From assembly GCA_029204225.1 (NCBI GenBank), contig CM055104.1, positions 39,052,527 through 39,116,526 on the forward strand: a stretch of 64,000 nucleotides of DNA, given 5' to 3'. The DNA is from Diphasiastrum complanatum. Lineage: Eukaryota > Streptophyta > Lycopodiopsida > Lycopodiales > Lycopodiaceae. The position numbers and the translations under genes were made by a program. The notes beneath the pieces are model-generated. The model made no database searches and had not been told where the DNA came from. It saw only the letters and a list, made by a program, of their open reading frames with translations. Below are positions 37,005 through 48,526 of this stretch, piece after piece; within the stretch, counting starts at the first letter, position 1; each line of letters opens with the position of its first letter.

Positions 37005-38011
37005 TCACTCCTTGGTATTGAATGCCTCTTCAACATCCTTTGGCTCTTCATGTGAGATGAAATATGCAAAGTTGGTGGACTCAAGATCCACTTGCTTGCC
37101 GTTGTCAACATAAGAAAGCCTCTTAGGCTCAGATCTCTCTCTTGATGACCTCCTAGGTGTGAAAACCCGAGGAGACTCCTCCTCAAATCTCGATCCCAAC
37201 ATATCTTGATTGTCTTCAATAGGCATGATAGGTGATGGATCTTGAGGTGACTTGATCTTGGCCCCTTCAAGTGATGGATGTTGATCTTCATGAAATATTA
37301 CATCTCTACTTTCAATCACTTGTGAAGTAGAGGGTACAAATATTCTATAAGTCTTTTTGGTGGATGAATATCCAACATGGATCATCCTTGTTCCTTGTTT
37401 TCTCTTGATAATACAAGTATCAATATTGAATTTGACATTAAGGCCACCATAAAGAAGTTGGCCAACACTTATGAGGTTCTTTGTAAGATTAGATACAAAA
37501 AGAACCTTGTTGAGAGAAAGAACTTTGGAAGATGAAGTCTTCAAGGGAATACTCCCTATGCCTTCAATATTGCATTCTTGGTCATTTGCTGTATAGATAG
37601 TCTTCTTAGCTCCTCCATAAGGCATAATAGATGTGAATGACTCCTTGGAGCTACACATATGTGAAGATGCTTCACTATCAATGTACCAAGATCCATCCTT
37701 TTTGAAAGCTGTAGAGGAGAAACTAGAGACCATAAGAGATCCCTCTCCATCACTTGAAATAGAGTCTTCTTTCTCATTTGATATGTTGGCTTGCTTGAAT
37801 TGATTCTTCTTCTTGAAGCAATTTGTGGTATAGTGACCCTTCTTGCCACAAAAGAAGCATTTAATATTCTTCTTCTTCTTGGAGGTAGAAGCATGAGAGG
37901 AATCATTCTCCTCTTCATCTTGTTTCTTATCTTTTGCTTTATCCTCGGAGAAGTGTTGGTGTTGCTTTTTGCTCCTACCTTTTGCCATCACCATTATGAT
38001 TGAGTGATAAT
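37005..38011 (-). pseudogene. Copia gag C-terminus, protease and fused integrase tail
   Basis: The open minus-strand frame (367 codons if the part inside the solo LTR is counted) contains a CCHC zinc knuckle 'CFFCGKKGHYTTNC', then the protease region 'WYIDSEASSHM', in which the catalytic D-S-G is changed to D-S-E, then 'KNLISVGQLL'. After 'CIIKRKQG' the frame jumps directly to the integrase C-terminal part 'MIHVGYSSTKKTYRI' and 'SRDVIFHEDQ'. The GAG-pre-integrase zinc domain and the integrase core are therefore deleted without breaking the frame. The frame ends at a TGA formed at the gypsy-LTR junction. Confidence 0.8.
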
Positions 38012-39053
38012 TGTTGAAAAGAGTTGTGTAAAAGATAGGTCGAATAAGATTCGAAAAAAAAGAATTCGAACGACAAGAAAGAAAACTTATCGTGCGCAGC
38101 AGAATCAACTATCTTTTTCTTTCTCTATGCATGACTACGCCTATCAATTTCGAACAAGACAATAGTGATAGAAATCAAGTTCGATCTTATAGTAACTAAC
38201 TTTGAAATCATTAGTACCACAATGATTACGTAGCCAAACATTAAAGCATCGAATTATCAGACAAATAATAAGAGATTATTAGTCCCAAAAGCATTACAGA
38301 GAAGCATTCATACTGACATGATATTGAATGCAATAAAAGATAGATTGATTCAGTAAAAAAAACGAATCAGAATGGAAATGTGCACAAAGGAATTACGAAT
38401 CAAAGTCGCGTGCTCTGAGCTATCTTTGAGTAACTATAACTCTGTCTAAATTAAGCACTTCCGCTAATAAGAAGTAAGCACAATAGCAAACTCTAAATCA
38501 ACTCTAGAGAACTGAGCTAGAATGCTCAAGAATGTTCAAGCTCACAGGCTTGAGAGAGATGCTAACTATGCTTCAAAGACATTATTATGATAGAAGTATG
38601 AGCAACTATTTATACTAAGTAGTTAGGTCGTCAAATGCGTCATCTAGTTGGCTATGATGAGCTGGCATCCATCCAGTTAGGACTTCTCATAAACTACTTG
38701 CTGATGAATTAATGCAAGTCAGTGGCTTTGGTCATAAACAGTATGTTTGCAAATAAAAACGTAAACTGTCACTCTGCAGAAATGAACGTAAACTGTCACA
38801 GATGAGAAATGTGAAAGTGCAAGGGTCTTTGCTAAAGTTATTTCCTTAACTTTTAGGCATCTGACATTTTGCGAAAAAGCTGAAGAGAGAGAAAATTCCG
38901 AAAGACGACAATCCCGAAAATGCCGACACTGTGAGCCATTTCTGAGTAGTTATGCAGACTGTGTAAAAACACAAAAAAATCTGCAGGTTTGGATAAAAAG
39001 TTGGACGAAGATTAAAATGTTGACTAGTCAAATAGTAGGAGAATAATCCAACA
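38012..39053 (-). mobile_element. Solo LTR (family A) inserted in copia gag
   Basis: On the minus strand it begins TGTTGGATTATTCTCC at 39,053 and ends CTTTTCAACA at 38,012; 1,042 bp. Both sides are gag of the same copia element, and TAAT occurs at both borders (38,008-38,011 and 39,054-39,057), a probable target-site duplication of at least 4 bp. No primer site, purine tract or coding sequence is inside. It is diverged from the LTR-A copies at 17.7 and 27.4 kb. Confidence 0.8.
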
Positions 39054-39370
39054 TAATTTTTCCATCCTTAATAGCTTGTTCTCATGCCTTGATTCTTCAG
39101 CTATTAGCACTCCTTGCAAAGCCTCCAAAGTAGTTAGATCCTCCTTGATAGCATAGGATTGGACAAGGTTCTCCTACTCATCTCTCAAGCCATTAAGTAT
39201 GACTTGGACTAGCTCACTTTGATTAATGACATCTCCAATATAAGCAAGCTCCCTATGAGTATCTTTCACTCTCAAAACATACTTAGTGGCACTCCCATCA
39301 CTCTTTTGAGAATTTTGAAAGATTTGATTTATAAGATCGAGAAGTCTTGAACTATTCTTGGGCCTCAAAT
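39054..39370 (-). pseudogene. Copia gag fragment (UBN2-like)
   Basis: The minus strand reads 'LINQIFQNSQKSDGSATKY', 'VLRVKDTHRELAYIG' and 'ELVQVILNGLRDE', as in the gag genes at 46.5 and 53.8 kb. A stop follows the last motif and the segment is cut by the solo LTR at 39,053. Upstream (39,371 onward) the similarity is lost. Confidence 0.8.
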
Positions 39371-40552
39371 GTTAAGGAAATGACTTTGACAAAGTGTGGG
39401 GCTACCCCAATATTCAGGTCGATTGATCTTCTAAAATGTCTAATGGAACAACTAATGAGTTGATGGATATATACATGTGACTAACTAATTAAAAGAATGC
39501 TTAGTCTGTACTATAAATAAGATTAAGGCACTACATGCTGTTGGCAGTTGCCTTCGGACAATATATGATTCTGTTGGAGATTTTGTCCGATCGTGATGAA
39601 GGTACTGTTGAGTCGCTGATTGTTTTAGTCGAATCTCTCCTCCACCTGTGTCCCTGCTCTTTAAACACAAAGATAGATAACAAGCTGGCCTCAAGTATTC
39701 ACCACCCAACCATAGCTAAATCCAAGCTCCAAGCAAGACCTATCTAGCACCCCCTTGCTAACCATAAAAAAATCACAAGCATACAACAACACACCATAGC
39801 ATACTCAAGATCCAAACCCTACTTATGTCCCATACCATAAGCAAGATCCAAACCTCAAGCATACTACCACAAGAAAGCACTCTACACACTAGTAGCAACA
39901 CTAGAGCATAAGCAAAGCAAACAAGAGGGATCTCCTTCCTCCCAATGGGTGCCCTACTACCCTCATATAGATGGCCCATGGACCCCTCCAATGCACTATG
40001 GAGTTCCATGCTCATCCAATGAGAGAGAGAGAGAAGCCTAGGGGAGTTAAAAAATCTCCAAGAGCATCCATAGGCTTATAGAATGTCAAGAGACTCCTTC
40101 GATAACCTATGACTCTTTGAATGCCTTTCTTGTGGGAGTTGGGAACTCAATGGACACTTTAGAAGGGCGCCCTCCTAATAGGTCCCACTGCCCAAGTTGT
40201 GCAAGTATACTTTGGTCCTAGACCAATAAAGTGATATGGTTCAAGGTTGAGGCCCAAGGCTTAGAAAAATAGTCATCCAATGTCTTTCTAACACCTCTCT
40301 AGGTTCCATACCTCCATCCAAGGCATAGACACCTACTTGCCCTTAACCAAGGACACTAGTACCTTAATCTAAGTCACCTACATATAATACTAAGGGTACC
40401 TCTTATCCAAGGGTCACGTGACTCCATACCTCCAACTAAGGTATAGTCACTTGCTCGCCCTTATCCAAAGACACATACCCTTAATCCTAAGGGTACCTTT
40501 CCATTTAGCCCCCAACACTAAATGGACTATTAGGGGTCTGAAATACTGCTAG
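39371..40552. other. Unassigned repeat-rich stretch
   Basis: Contains recurring words such as 'cataccataagcaagatcc' near 39,840 and repeated 'tacctcc.a.c.aaggcatag' near 40,310 and 40,430. The minus strand holds a TATA-like 'ctatatgagggtagtag' near 39,965. These suggest an LTR or leader of an unrecognised element, but no boundaries were found. Confidence 0.35.
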
Positions 40553-40876
40553 TTACATAGGTATGTAACACCGGCAGTGTGGGCACCATATTGGTTTTCG
40601 TCTATAAGGTACCTCTGCAGTGTTTGGCTGACTAGACATACTACTTTGGATAGACTTCAGGGTAGCTTGAAACTCATTGGTGAGTTTCTCCATCTGTAGT
40701 TGATGTTGCTTATTAAGGAACTCCAATTGGGATTTCCAAAGCTGATCTTGGGTATCCTCGATTGGCTTCGACTCATGGACAGGAGCACTTGGTGCTCTCC
40801 TTTCTCTGGATTCATCAACATTTGATTCTTCATCTTCCTCCTTGATGGCATCAGACATAACTAACTTTAGGCTCAT
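40553..40876 (-). pseudogene. Unrecognised gag-like fragment with coiled-coil segment
   Basis: A 107-codon frame has an acidic start ('IKEEDEESNVDES'), a Gln/Leu-rich helix-forming middle ('FLNKQHQLQMEKLTNEF') and an end with 'WCPHCRCYIPM', including C-x-x-C. I do not recognise it. The composition would fit the N-terminal part of a gypsy gag, but no domain match can be made by eye. Confidence 0.3.
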
Positions 40877-40915
40877 ATATTCATTCTTAGATTTAAGCTC
40901 GCGTCTAATCCATCT

Positions 40916-41262
40916 AGGAATAGGAAGATGAAGGATCTATTCCTTTCAATACACAATTCTGGAGTAGAAAATCTAGTATCAGCAAAGAAGCAGCTTACTT
41001 ATTTGTTGAGAGCTTTACCAAGATCCTTCTAGACAACTAGAACGCTGCTAGCAAAGGATCTTACTATGACACTCGAAAAGACAGTTGTCGAGATTCGAGA
41101 AGAAGTCAAAGCTTGAGAGTATCTTGATCACAATGATGCTTCTGACCAAGCTCTCTACAACAACAAAGAAAAGACAAAGAAGCAATTCAAGTCTAAGAGG
41201 GAGTCATATAGAAGGCAGGATCGAGATCAACAAACAAAAGGAGCCAACAAAGCAAATGGAGG
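40916..41262 (+). pseudogene. Copia gag fragment (family F)
   Basis: Closely matches 63,215-63,560: 'LTYLLRALPRSF', a stop, 'LLAKDLTMTLEKTVVEIRE', a second stop where the 63-kb copy has R, then 'EYLDHNDASDQALYNNKEK' and 'KQFKSKRES'. Both stops disable it. It breaks off near 41,262, where sequence of RT/RNase H character begins. Confidence 0.8.
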
Positions 41263-41446
41263 AGTACCTTGTAGATAACACACATCCTGACATTGCTTAT
41301 GCAGTGTTCAGGATGATCCAATTCAGTACAAATCTAGGCTCGCGACTCATTGCAAGATTGCGAAATGAATTTTGCAGCACCTTCAATTAACAAAGGATTT
41401 TGGATTGTGTTATTCTCATAATGCGGGATTCCAAATGCTTTCCTAC
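41263..41446 (+). pseudogene. Copia RT-RNase H junction fragment
   Basis: The plus strand encodes 'YLVDNTHPDIAYAVFRM' followed by 'QLTKDFGLCYSH', the conserved region between copia RT thumb and RNase H. It is joined directly to a gag fragment upstream and a gypsy zinc knuckle downstream, so two breakpoints lie within 200 bases. Confidence 0.7.
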
Positions 41447-42398
41447 AGTGATGGGAGAAGAAAAAGAAGTGGCCTCGGTTGGAGAGAGCGAACTTTGATA
41501 AGGCCAAAAGCGATGGGATGTGTTTCTCCTGTATGGAGAAGGGGCACCTTTCCAAGGACTGTCCGAAGAGATGAAAGAAGGGTGGCCGCTTTTTGAGGCA
41601 CTAGGTAATTCTTCTATTTCTTGCATTGATGTGTCTTTTAAAGATGAAACAGTTTGTATGAGTTGTTGTTTTAATACTGTAGTGTTTGAACCTCGTGACC
41701 TCATTTGTATGAGTGGGTTCGTAGGCAGCCAACCTGTGAGTGTTCTTTTTGACGATGGTTCTACGCATAATTTTATTGATGCTAAGTTGGTGCAGAAGCT
41801 GCAGTTGGCAACCGCACTAAGTGACCACAAGTACGTGGTTAGGATGGCTGCTGGTGGGGAGCAGCAGGTCTAGGACCACTTTGTCCCCCACGTGCCATTG
41901 AAGATTCAAGCTTGTGTAGATAGTTTATCTTTTCATGTTATGAATCTTGATAAGGTGGATTTAATCCTAGGTAAAGAGTGGTTTTATGCTAGGAATGAGT
42001 CCTTAAAGAAAGATTATGTATCTCATAATATTTCTTTCTTACATAATGACTCATTGGTTTGTCTTAAAGGCAATGAGCCCGATCTAACTTTTGTAACTAC
42101 TCATGAAACGAATCAATGTATTTTGGATTCTGAGTATCATTCGTACTTATGTTATCTGAAAAATGAATCATACATAAATGCTTTTAGTACTCATAATCTC
42201 AATGTTGATGTATCGTCTTTTCCTAAGACATTGTCTTTTTCAGATGATAATTTAGAATCTTCGCCTGAGGGCAAAATCTTTAAGAGACTTAGGGAGGAAT
42301 ATAATGATATATTCGCTGAGCAATTGCCTGAGGGTCTTCCCCCCTCACGGGGAGTAGACCATCACATAGATCTTCTTCCCGATAGCTCTCCTGTATAA
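41447..42398 (+). pseudogene. Ty3/gypsy gag zinc knuckle and protease
   Basis: Near 41,517 one frame reads 'CFSCMEKGHLSKDC', a CCHC zinc knuckle. The next frames contain 'VLFDDGSTHNFID', which corresponds to the retropepsin active-site block (D-x-G with D-G-S-T), and later 'LDKVDLILGKEWF'. A stop after 'EQQV' at about 41,872 and frame changes break continuity. The protease would release pol proteins from the polyprotein. The 5' part of gag and the 5' LTR are missing. Confidence 0.75.
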
Positions 42399-43180
42399 CT
42401 TTTTTCTTACAAAATGAGCCCAAAGGAAGAAGATGAAGTTGCTAGTCAACTCGAGGAGCTTTTACGTAAAGGCCATATAAGGCCTAGTAAATCCCCTTGG
42501 GGAGCTCCTGTTTTGCTAACATGCAAGAAAGACGACGGTATCCGTCTTTGTGTTGATTACAAAAAGCTTAATAAAGTGACAATTAAGAACCATTATCCCT
42601 TACCTGAGATGGACGACTTAATGGAACGATTAAATGTTGCTAAGTATTTCACCAAATTAAACCTTAGGTTGGGGTACCATCAAATTAGAATACAAGAGGG
42701 GGATGTTTCCAAAACTGGTTTTTGCTCTAGGTATGCCCATTACAAATTTCTAGTTTTACCCTTTGGTCTAACTAATGCCTCGACAACCTTCTAGCAGATG
42801 AAGAACGATATTCTTCATCCATATCTGGGGAAGTTGCTCATGGTATTTTTAGATGACATATTGATTTATAGTAAGACTCTGGAGGAACATGAGGCGCATT
42901 TACGTATAGTCTTAAATAATCTAAGGCAGACAAAGCTTTATGCTAAGGAATCTAAATGTGAGTTTTTTCAAACAAGACTCAAGTATTTGGGACATATCAT
43001 TTTCAATTGAGGTCTTGAGATCGACTACAATAAGGTCCAAAAAGTTTGTGATTGGCCTATCCTGAAAACCATTAGGGGAGTTAAAAAAATTTGGGCTTCA
43101 CAGGGTTTTTCCATAAATTCATTAAAGATTATGCCTTAGTTGCATTGCCTCTAATGAATCTTCTTAAGGGAGTGAAGAAA
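42399..43180 (+). pseudogene. Ty3/gypsy reverse transcriptase
   Basis: Motifs in order: '[18 protein letters not shown]', '[19 protein letters not shown]', '[16 protein letters not shown]', '[12 protein letters not shown]', stop, 'MVFLDDILIYSKT', 'LKYLGHI'. The second catalytic pair (F-L-D-D) is present, but the first catalytic aspartate, usual in K-(I/L)-D-L-R-S-G-Y-H, is asparagine here. Stops at about 42,792 and 43,008 interrupt it. The order RT, RNase H, then integrase marks it as gypsy, in contrast to the copia elements around it. Confidence 0.85.
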
Positions 43181-43259
43181 GCCAAATGGAAAACTTAAAA
43201 GGGTAATAAGAAGAAGGCTGAAAGGCATTCAAAAATCAGTCCACCTGTTGTCTGGACCG

Positions 43260-43698
43260 ATGAACTTAATCAAAGCTTTGAAGCTTTGAAGATGTTAGTG
43301 TTTAAGCCCCTATCTTACACATAGTGGACCCTAGCGGATCTTTCGTGGTGGAAACAGATGCTAGTGACTATGCGGTGGGTGCAGTCCTTTACCAGGATGG
43401 TAGACCTGTGGCTTTCGGGAGCAAGAAGTTGGACCCAACTCAAAGTAGATATTCTACTTATGAGAAGAAACCTTTTGGTGTCATCCATGCGTTAAAGATC
43501 TGAAGACATTATTTGTACGGATCTAAATTCGTGGTTATGACAGATCATGAGTCTCTTAAGTATATATGTGATGCCTCGGACCTTAGGGGTCATAAGGCCC
43601 ATTGGTCGAAACTCATTCAAGAGTTCAAATTCGACATTAAGTACCGTCAAGGTACGTTGAATTGTGTCGCTGATGCTTTGAGGCAGATTGGAGGTTAA
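43260..43698 (+). pseudogene. Ty3/gypsy RNase H
   Basis: The plus strand reads 'VETDASDYAVGAVLYQ', 'KKLDPTQSRYSTYEKK' (Y-x-T-x-E-K-E changed to E-K-K), then after a stop at 43,501 'VMTDHESLKYI' and 'KYRQGTLNCVADALR'. Catalytic D, E and D positions can be traced. A frame break near 43,300 and the stop disable it. Confidence 0.85.
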
Positions 43699-43839
43699 TC
43701 ATTTATGTTTTGCTGAGTTCCAATTCGAGTTGTATCTTTCTCTGTGAGATCTTTGTCGGACCGATGAGATTTTCGGTCACATCTGGCAAGAAGTCTTGGC
43801 AAGAAGTTCTATTTTGAGAATTAAAGAAATCTCGTGAAG

Positions 43840-45036
43840 AGAAGATACTTGATGATTATTCCATTCAAAATGGTTTGCTTTTTCGTAGAGGAAAAGTTTG
43901 TGTACCAGATATCGTGGATATACGGGCCCAAATCCTGCGTGAGTGCCACAATAGCCCTAGTGTGGGTCACCCTGGTATACAAAGGACACTTGACCTTGTT
44001 AAGAGAGAATTTTATTGACCAAAAATGAAAGGTCATGTGGAGGCATATGTTCAAAAGTGTGAACAGTGCCAAGTAAATAAAGCGGCAAGACTCAAAGCAG
44101 CTGTCTGTTGCATCCGTTGGAAATTCCCAGCAAGAAATGAGAAAGTATTTCCATGGATTTTGAGGTCAGACTTCCCAAGTCTGGGAAGGGTCACGATGCT
44201 ATTTGGGTAGTAGTTGATAGGCTAACCAAAATGGCACAGTTTATTCCAACAAAAGCTATTGTCAAAGCTTCTGAACTTGCTCAACTCTTCGTTGAAAAGT
44301 TGTTCAGGTTGAATGGTTTGCTGAACGATATTATTAGTGATCATGATTCCAAGTTCACTGGCAAGCTCTAACAGGCGGATATTAAGTCTATTGTTTACAG
44401 ATCACCCAGAAACCGATGGTCAAACCGAATGTGTCAGCCAGTTGATGGAAGATATGCTTTGCGCATATGTTTCCAGGTGACAATCAGATTGGAAAAAGTA
44501 TCTCCCAGTGGTTGAGTTTGTATACAATAGTATGAAGCATTCTGCCACTGGTTTTAGTCCTTTCATGTTCTTGTACGGCTTTCAGCCTCGTTCCCCTATT
44601 TTTGTTGGACTCAAAGGTCTCAAGGTTCAAGCTACAGCGGATTTCTTGCATGATATGTAGGAAATGTTGCAGGTGATCGGCTCAAAATCGAGCCCAGTTC
44701 TATGTTAACTGAAGTCGCGCTCCTTGAGAATTTGAAATCGATGATGGGGTGTATTTTAGAATCCCAAAAGTCTCTAAGACACTTCAAACAGAAAAATGTC
44801 CAAATTTATTTCCACGTTTTAGCGATCCTTTCAAAATTCTTAATAAGATTGGTAGGGCTGCCTATAGACTAGAACTCCCTGTTGGAACTAAGATTCATCA
44901 TGTATTCCATGTTAGTCATTTAAAAGAACGATTTGGTGGGAAAGATGACCTGATTCCCTCAGATGATCTAGCACTATTGGAGGATTTGACTACTTTCGTA
45001 TCCCATGAACCAAAAAGGATCATGGATACTCTATGA
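43840..45036 (+). pseudogene. Ty3/gypsy integrase
   Basis: The HHCC zinc region appears as 'ECHNSPSVGHPGIQRTL' and 'CEQCQVNKAA'. The core shows 'DAIWVVVDRLTKMAQFIP' and 'DIISDHDSKFTGKL', then breaks by frameshifts and stops near 44,370 and 44,480. The C-terminal end in the frame 44,749-45,036 reads 'AYRLELPVGTKIHHVFHVS' and 'HLKERF', the usual distal gypsy integrase segment. No chromodomain is obvious; the remaining 140 bases to the LTR contain two stops. Confidence 0.8.
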
Positions 45037-45184
45037 CATCAATTGAGAAATTGCTTGATTTCTGAACATCTGACTTTTTGGAAAGATAAGTCAGATGATG
45101 AGGACACCTGAGAAAAGGAGGATGATTTAAGACTTAGATGCCCTGGTTTCTTCCCATAGAAGGAAGGTTTTATGGGGGGGAAAA

Positions 45185-45560
45185 TGTTATGTACCATAAC
45201 GGTACACACTTCAGTGATGGCCTCACAAGGAGCATGACGTAAGTCTGGCGTTATCGGCATGTTTGGGTGCCATGTGTCACCATCCTAGGTGGTGACATGA
45301 TGCCCGACATGACCATGCTTGATGAGACCCACTGTGCTATGTCTATATAGTGGTGGGATTTCTCTCTTTCCATTCACTCAGTCCACCTGGGAGTTGGTGG
45401 ATGGAGAGCACGTGCATGAGCCAAGATGTATCTCCAGGCCAAGAGAAATATGCTAGGGAGAGTCGAGTGCGATGGCTGGTGGTATGGGACTCCAATTATC
45501 ATAGGAGGCTTGACCGGGCATGATTATGTTGATAGCTCTAGTGCATGGGGGTGGGTTGGT
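45185..45560 (+). mobile_element. Gypsy 3' LTR (family D), truncated
   Basis: It starts TGTTATGTACCATAACGG right after a purine tract (GGGGGGGAAAA, ending at 45,184), the expected 3' LTR position. Similarity to the complete LTR at 35,595-36,063 ends near 45,560, so about 90 bases are missing where it meets the minus-strand copia. Confidence 0.85.
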
Positions 45561-46250
45561 TGTGCAAAAGGCTTGAAATCTTTAGAAAGAGATTTTGGAA
45601 GATCAATAGCCTTCACCTTCTTAACCATAGAAGACATAGATTTAAAGTTAGGGTGACCCAACCTTCTATGCCACAGCTCCTCCTTAGATAACAAAGCAAC
45701 TTCACAAAGGTTTGCATTATCATAAGAATTCAACTTAAAAATTCCACTACATCTAGATCCATCAGCAAGGATGTCTTCATTTTTATTGATAAAACAAGTA
45801 TTGGAGTTGAACTTTACATCACAACCATTATCAAGCAACTTTCCCACACTAATTAAGTTCTTTGTGACTTTTGGAATGAAAAGAATATTAGAAAGTGCAA
45901 GAACTTTTGAAGAAGCAAGTTTCAATGGAATGTTGCCAATTCCTTCTATTGGGCACTCATGATCATTAGCAGTATAAATAGATCTCTTAAGTCCTTTGTA
46001 AGGTAAGATTGACTCAAATGACTCCTTTGAACAGCTCATATGTGAAGAAGCTCCAATGTCTATGTACCAAGCTCCATCTTTCTTGAAAGGTGATGAAGAA
46101 AAATTGGACACCATGAGTGATCCTTCTCCATCACTTGCAACCGAATCTTCTTCAATCTCTTTGGAGAGATTAGCTTGCTTGAGTTGGTTTTTCTTCTTAA
46201 AGCAATTAGAGGCATAGTGCCCCTTCTTTCCACAAAAGAAACACTTCCTT
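45561..46250 (-). pseudogene. Copia protease and GAG-pre-integrase
   Basis: The 196-codon minus frame begins after the zinc knuckle and contains 'WYIDIGASSHMSCSKES', in which the protease D-S-G is altered to D-I-G, then 'LFIPKVTKNLISVGKLL' and 'LWHRRLGHPNFKSM' (the H...H part of the pre-integrase zinc region). It is cut at the gypsy LTR border, so integrase core, RT and RNase H are lost. A frameshift near 46,245 separates it from gag. Confidence 0.85.
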
Positions 46251-47015
46251 TCTTCTTCTTGGTCTTTGAGTTAGAAGGATGAAATGTATCATCCTCTTCA
46301 CCATCTTTGTCTCAATCTTTGGCTTTGTCTTTGTTGGACGCCTGAGAGAACTGGTTCTTACTCCTTCCTTTATGCTTGTCTTTGACAAAGAGGGCTTTGT
46401 CACTTCCACCATGCTCGAGTTTGTTCATCCTGGAGAGTTTATAGCTTTGTCTAGATTCTTCATAAATAAGAATTTCTTGGAGAGTTTCTAGATTAGGCAA
46501 CTCCTCCTTAATAGCAAAAGACTGAACAAGATTATCATAGTCATCTCTCAAGCCATTCAGTATGACTTGAACTAGCTCATCTTGGTTAATAGTAACACCC
46601 ACACAGGAAAGCTCTCTATGTACATCTTTAACTCTCATAACATAGTAAGATGCACTCTCTTCACTTCTTTGGAAACTTTGAAATAACTGATTCCTAAGAG
46701 TGAGTATTCTAGTTATATTCTTTGCTTCATAGATGGACTTTAATGCATCCCAAGCTTCTTTGGCTGTAGTGCAAGATCCTATCTCTCTCAGAATTTCATT
46801 AGATACATTCATCTTAATGAAATGTAGAGCCATTCTAGCTCTTTTCTTATACTTAAGAATTTCAGCCTGTGCTTGAGGCTCCTCCTAAACATCAAAAACA
46901 ATATCCATAACATCTTGGAGTATCGAAATAGACTCCATTTTGAACTTCCAAATTGAGTAATTAGAAGTGTTTAGTCTTTCACTGGCTTCTAGAAGATATC
47001 ATCCTTGAGATGCCA
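46251..47015 (-). pseudogene. Copia gag
   Basis: A 173-codon frame (46,312-46,833) includes 'ALHFIKMNVSNEILREIG', 'TAKEAWDALKSIYE', 'DELVQVILNGLRDDYDNLV' and a basic end, all typical of copia gag (UBN2 type). The initial ATG is near 47,015, but stops occur in the first 60 codons. The zinc knuckle lies around 46,200-46,260, on the other side of a frameshift. Confidence 0.8.
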
Positions 47016-47750
47016 TTTTAATGAAGACTTCTTAGTTATTGGACTACAATATGTTTGAGCTTGTTCCAATTAGACTTAAAGTTGTAGCTCTCTTTCACTA
47101 TAGGTATTTTCAAGGATGTAATACCTTCCTATGTGAAACACTTGCAACTGTATTTGAGATGACTCTCAAATATTCCACACGACAAGTTATCTAGATCAGA
47201 CACACAAAGTGGATTGAGACCTTTGGCTAGTTTGAATCCTACTTTTGGAACGTGTAAAATGCTTCAAAAGAAAACACAATTGACTCTCAGAAGGCTCAAA
47301 AGGTGTTCATTACTTCAAACTCAGTCTTGATCTTCAGTTTCTTGTGTAGAATGCTCAAAACAATGGATTCAGAACAAAGCAAGATTGAATCAAATCAAAA
47401 TGATATCACTCAGATTTTGGACCTATTCCTATCCTCTTTAAGAGCTTATGACTCTTGCTAGACACATCAGATTGATTTGGTTTCAATTTTTATGAAAAGT
47501 ACAGATCATAAGCTTTCCATCATACTATAACACTGCTATCTTTGGATCTATAAACAAGGAGAACAATCACACGTGCGGAATTCCAGAATTCCGTACTACC
47601 ACATTTCAGGTCTGAAAATTCAGTTCCAATCCGCTTTGATCCAAATACACTTCAGAGAAAGGTGAGAAAAGGTGCAAAACTGCTTTTTTGCTTGATTTAG
47701 CTCTCAATTTCTTGTACAATCAGAGATGTTAGCATGCATAGCTTAATTTG

Positions 47751-47762
47751 GCTCTGATACCA
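47751..47762 (-). other. Primer-binding site of the 45.6-48.5 kb copia
   Basis: The minus strand shows TGGTATCAGAGC directly after an LTR ending TTTTGTCA. It is complementary to the 3' end of initiator tRNA-Met. The leader between it and gag (47,016-47,750) has no recognisable gene. Confidence 0.85.
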
Positions 47763-48519
47763 TGACAAAATTTCCAGATTTCACACATGTGGGGAATGTC
47801 CACAAGTATGATGGATCTAATTAAGCTTTGTGATTAGCACAGTAACCTGATTCTAGATTGATTAGCAAAATCTAGTTCAGAAGAAATGGCTTAACCACAA
47901 TCGAGCATGCTAAGCAACTGAATATGATAGCAATGAATCAATAATTAGCAAAAGTACAAGATATCAGTGTATAATCATTAGCTTCAACACGAGTTAGAGA
48001 GAGAAAGATAGAGAGATAACAAGCAAAATAGTTTAGATCCAAAGTGGCATGAGGTAGCTACAAAACTTTGGTTCTTCATCATTGATTGTGAGGAGAGCTA
48101 CCCATATTTATGGAGTTTGAGGTACCTCGAGGTAGAACCATATCCATTCATTACAAAATGCATTTGTCACTTGCCATGCATGAAATTCTACCAACTTTTT
48201 ACAAGTGTGCTAGTTCTAACTAACAAAGTACAAATCATCATGCATGTGTCCATTACAGTTTGTGCATGTCTTGCATGTCACTGTGGATCACTTACAATTA
48301 ATGCATGTGAATTGCCACGAGTTTCTACAAGCATGACCTTGCTAATTCTATGTCTACAAACTATATGCAAGTTGTATTCTTCGATCTAGACATTACATAA
48401 CCATGTAGCTCGAGTTCTATGTAGGCCAAACTTGGCATTTTGCATTTATGAGCTACATACTTGCATGGTACAACATTTGTAGCAACCCAAGAAATCAATA
48501 TGGATTGTTTTTCAATTTT
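47763..48519 (-). mobile_element. Copia 5' LTR (family C), tip missing
   Basis: The reverse complement matches the 3' LTR at 25,753-26,542 along its length, ending GGAAATTTTGTCA at the PBS. The outermost TGT is missing or changed at 48,519, where it meets plus-strand copia integrase. The two LTRs differ by several indels, so they are separate insertions of one family. Confidence 0.8.
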
Positions 48520-48526
48520 AATAAAT

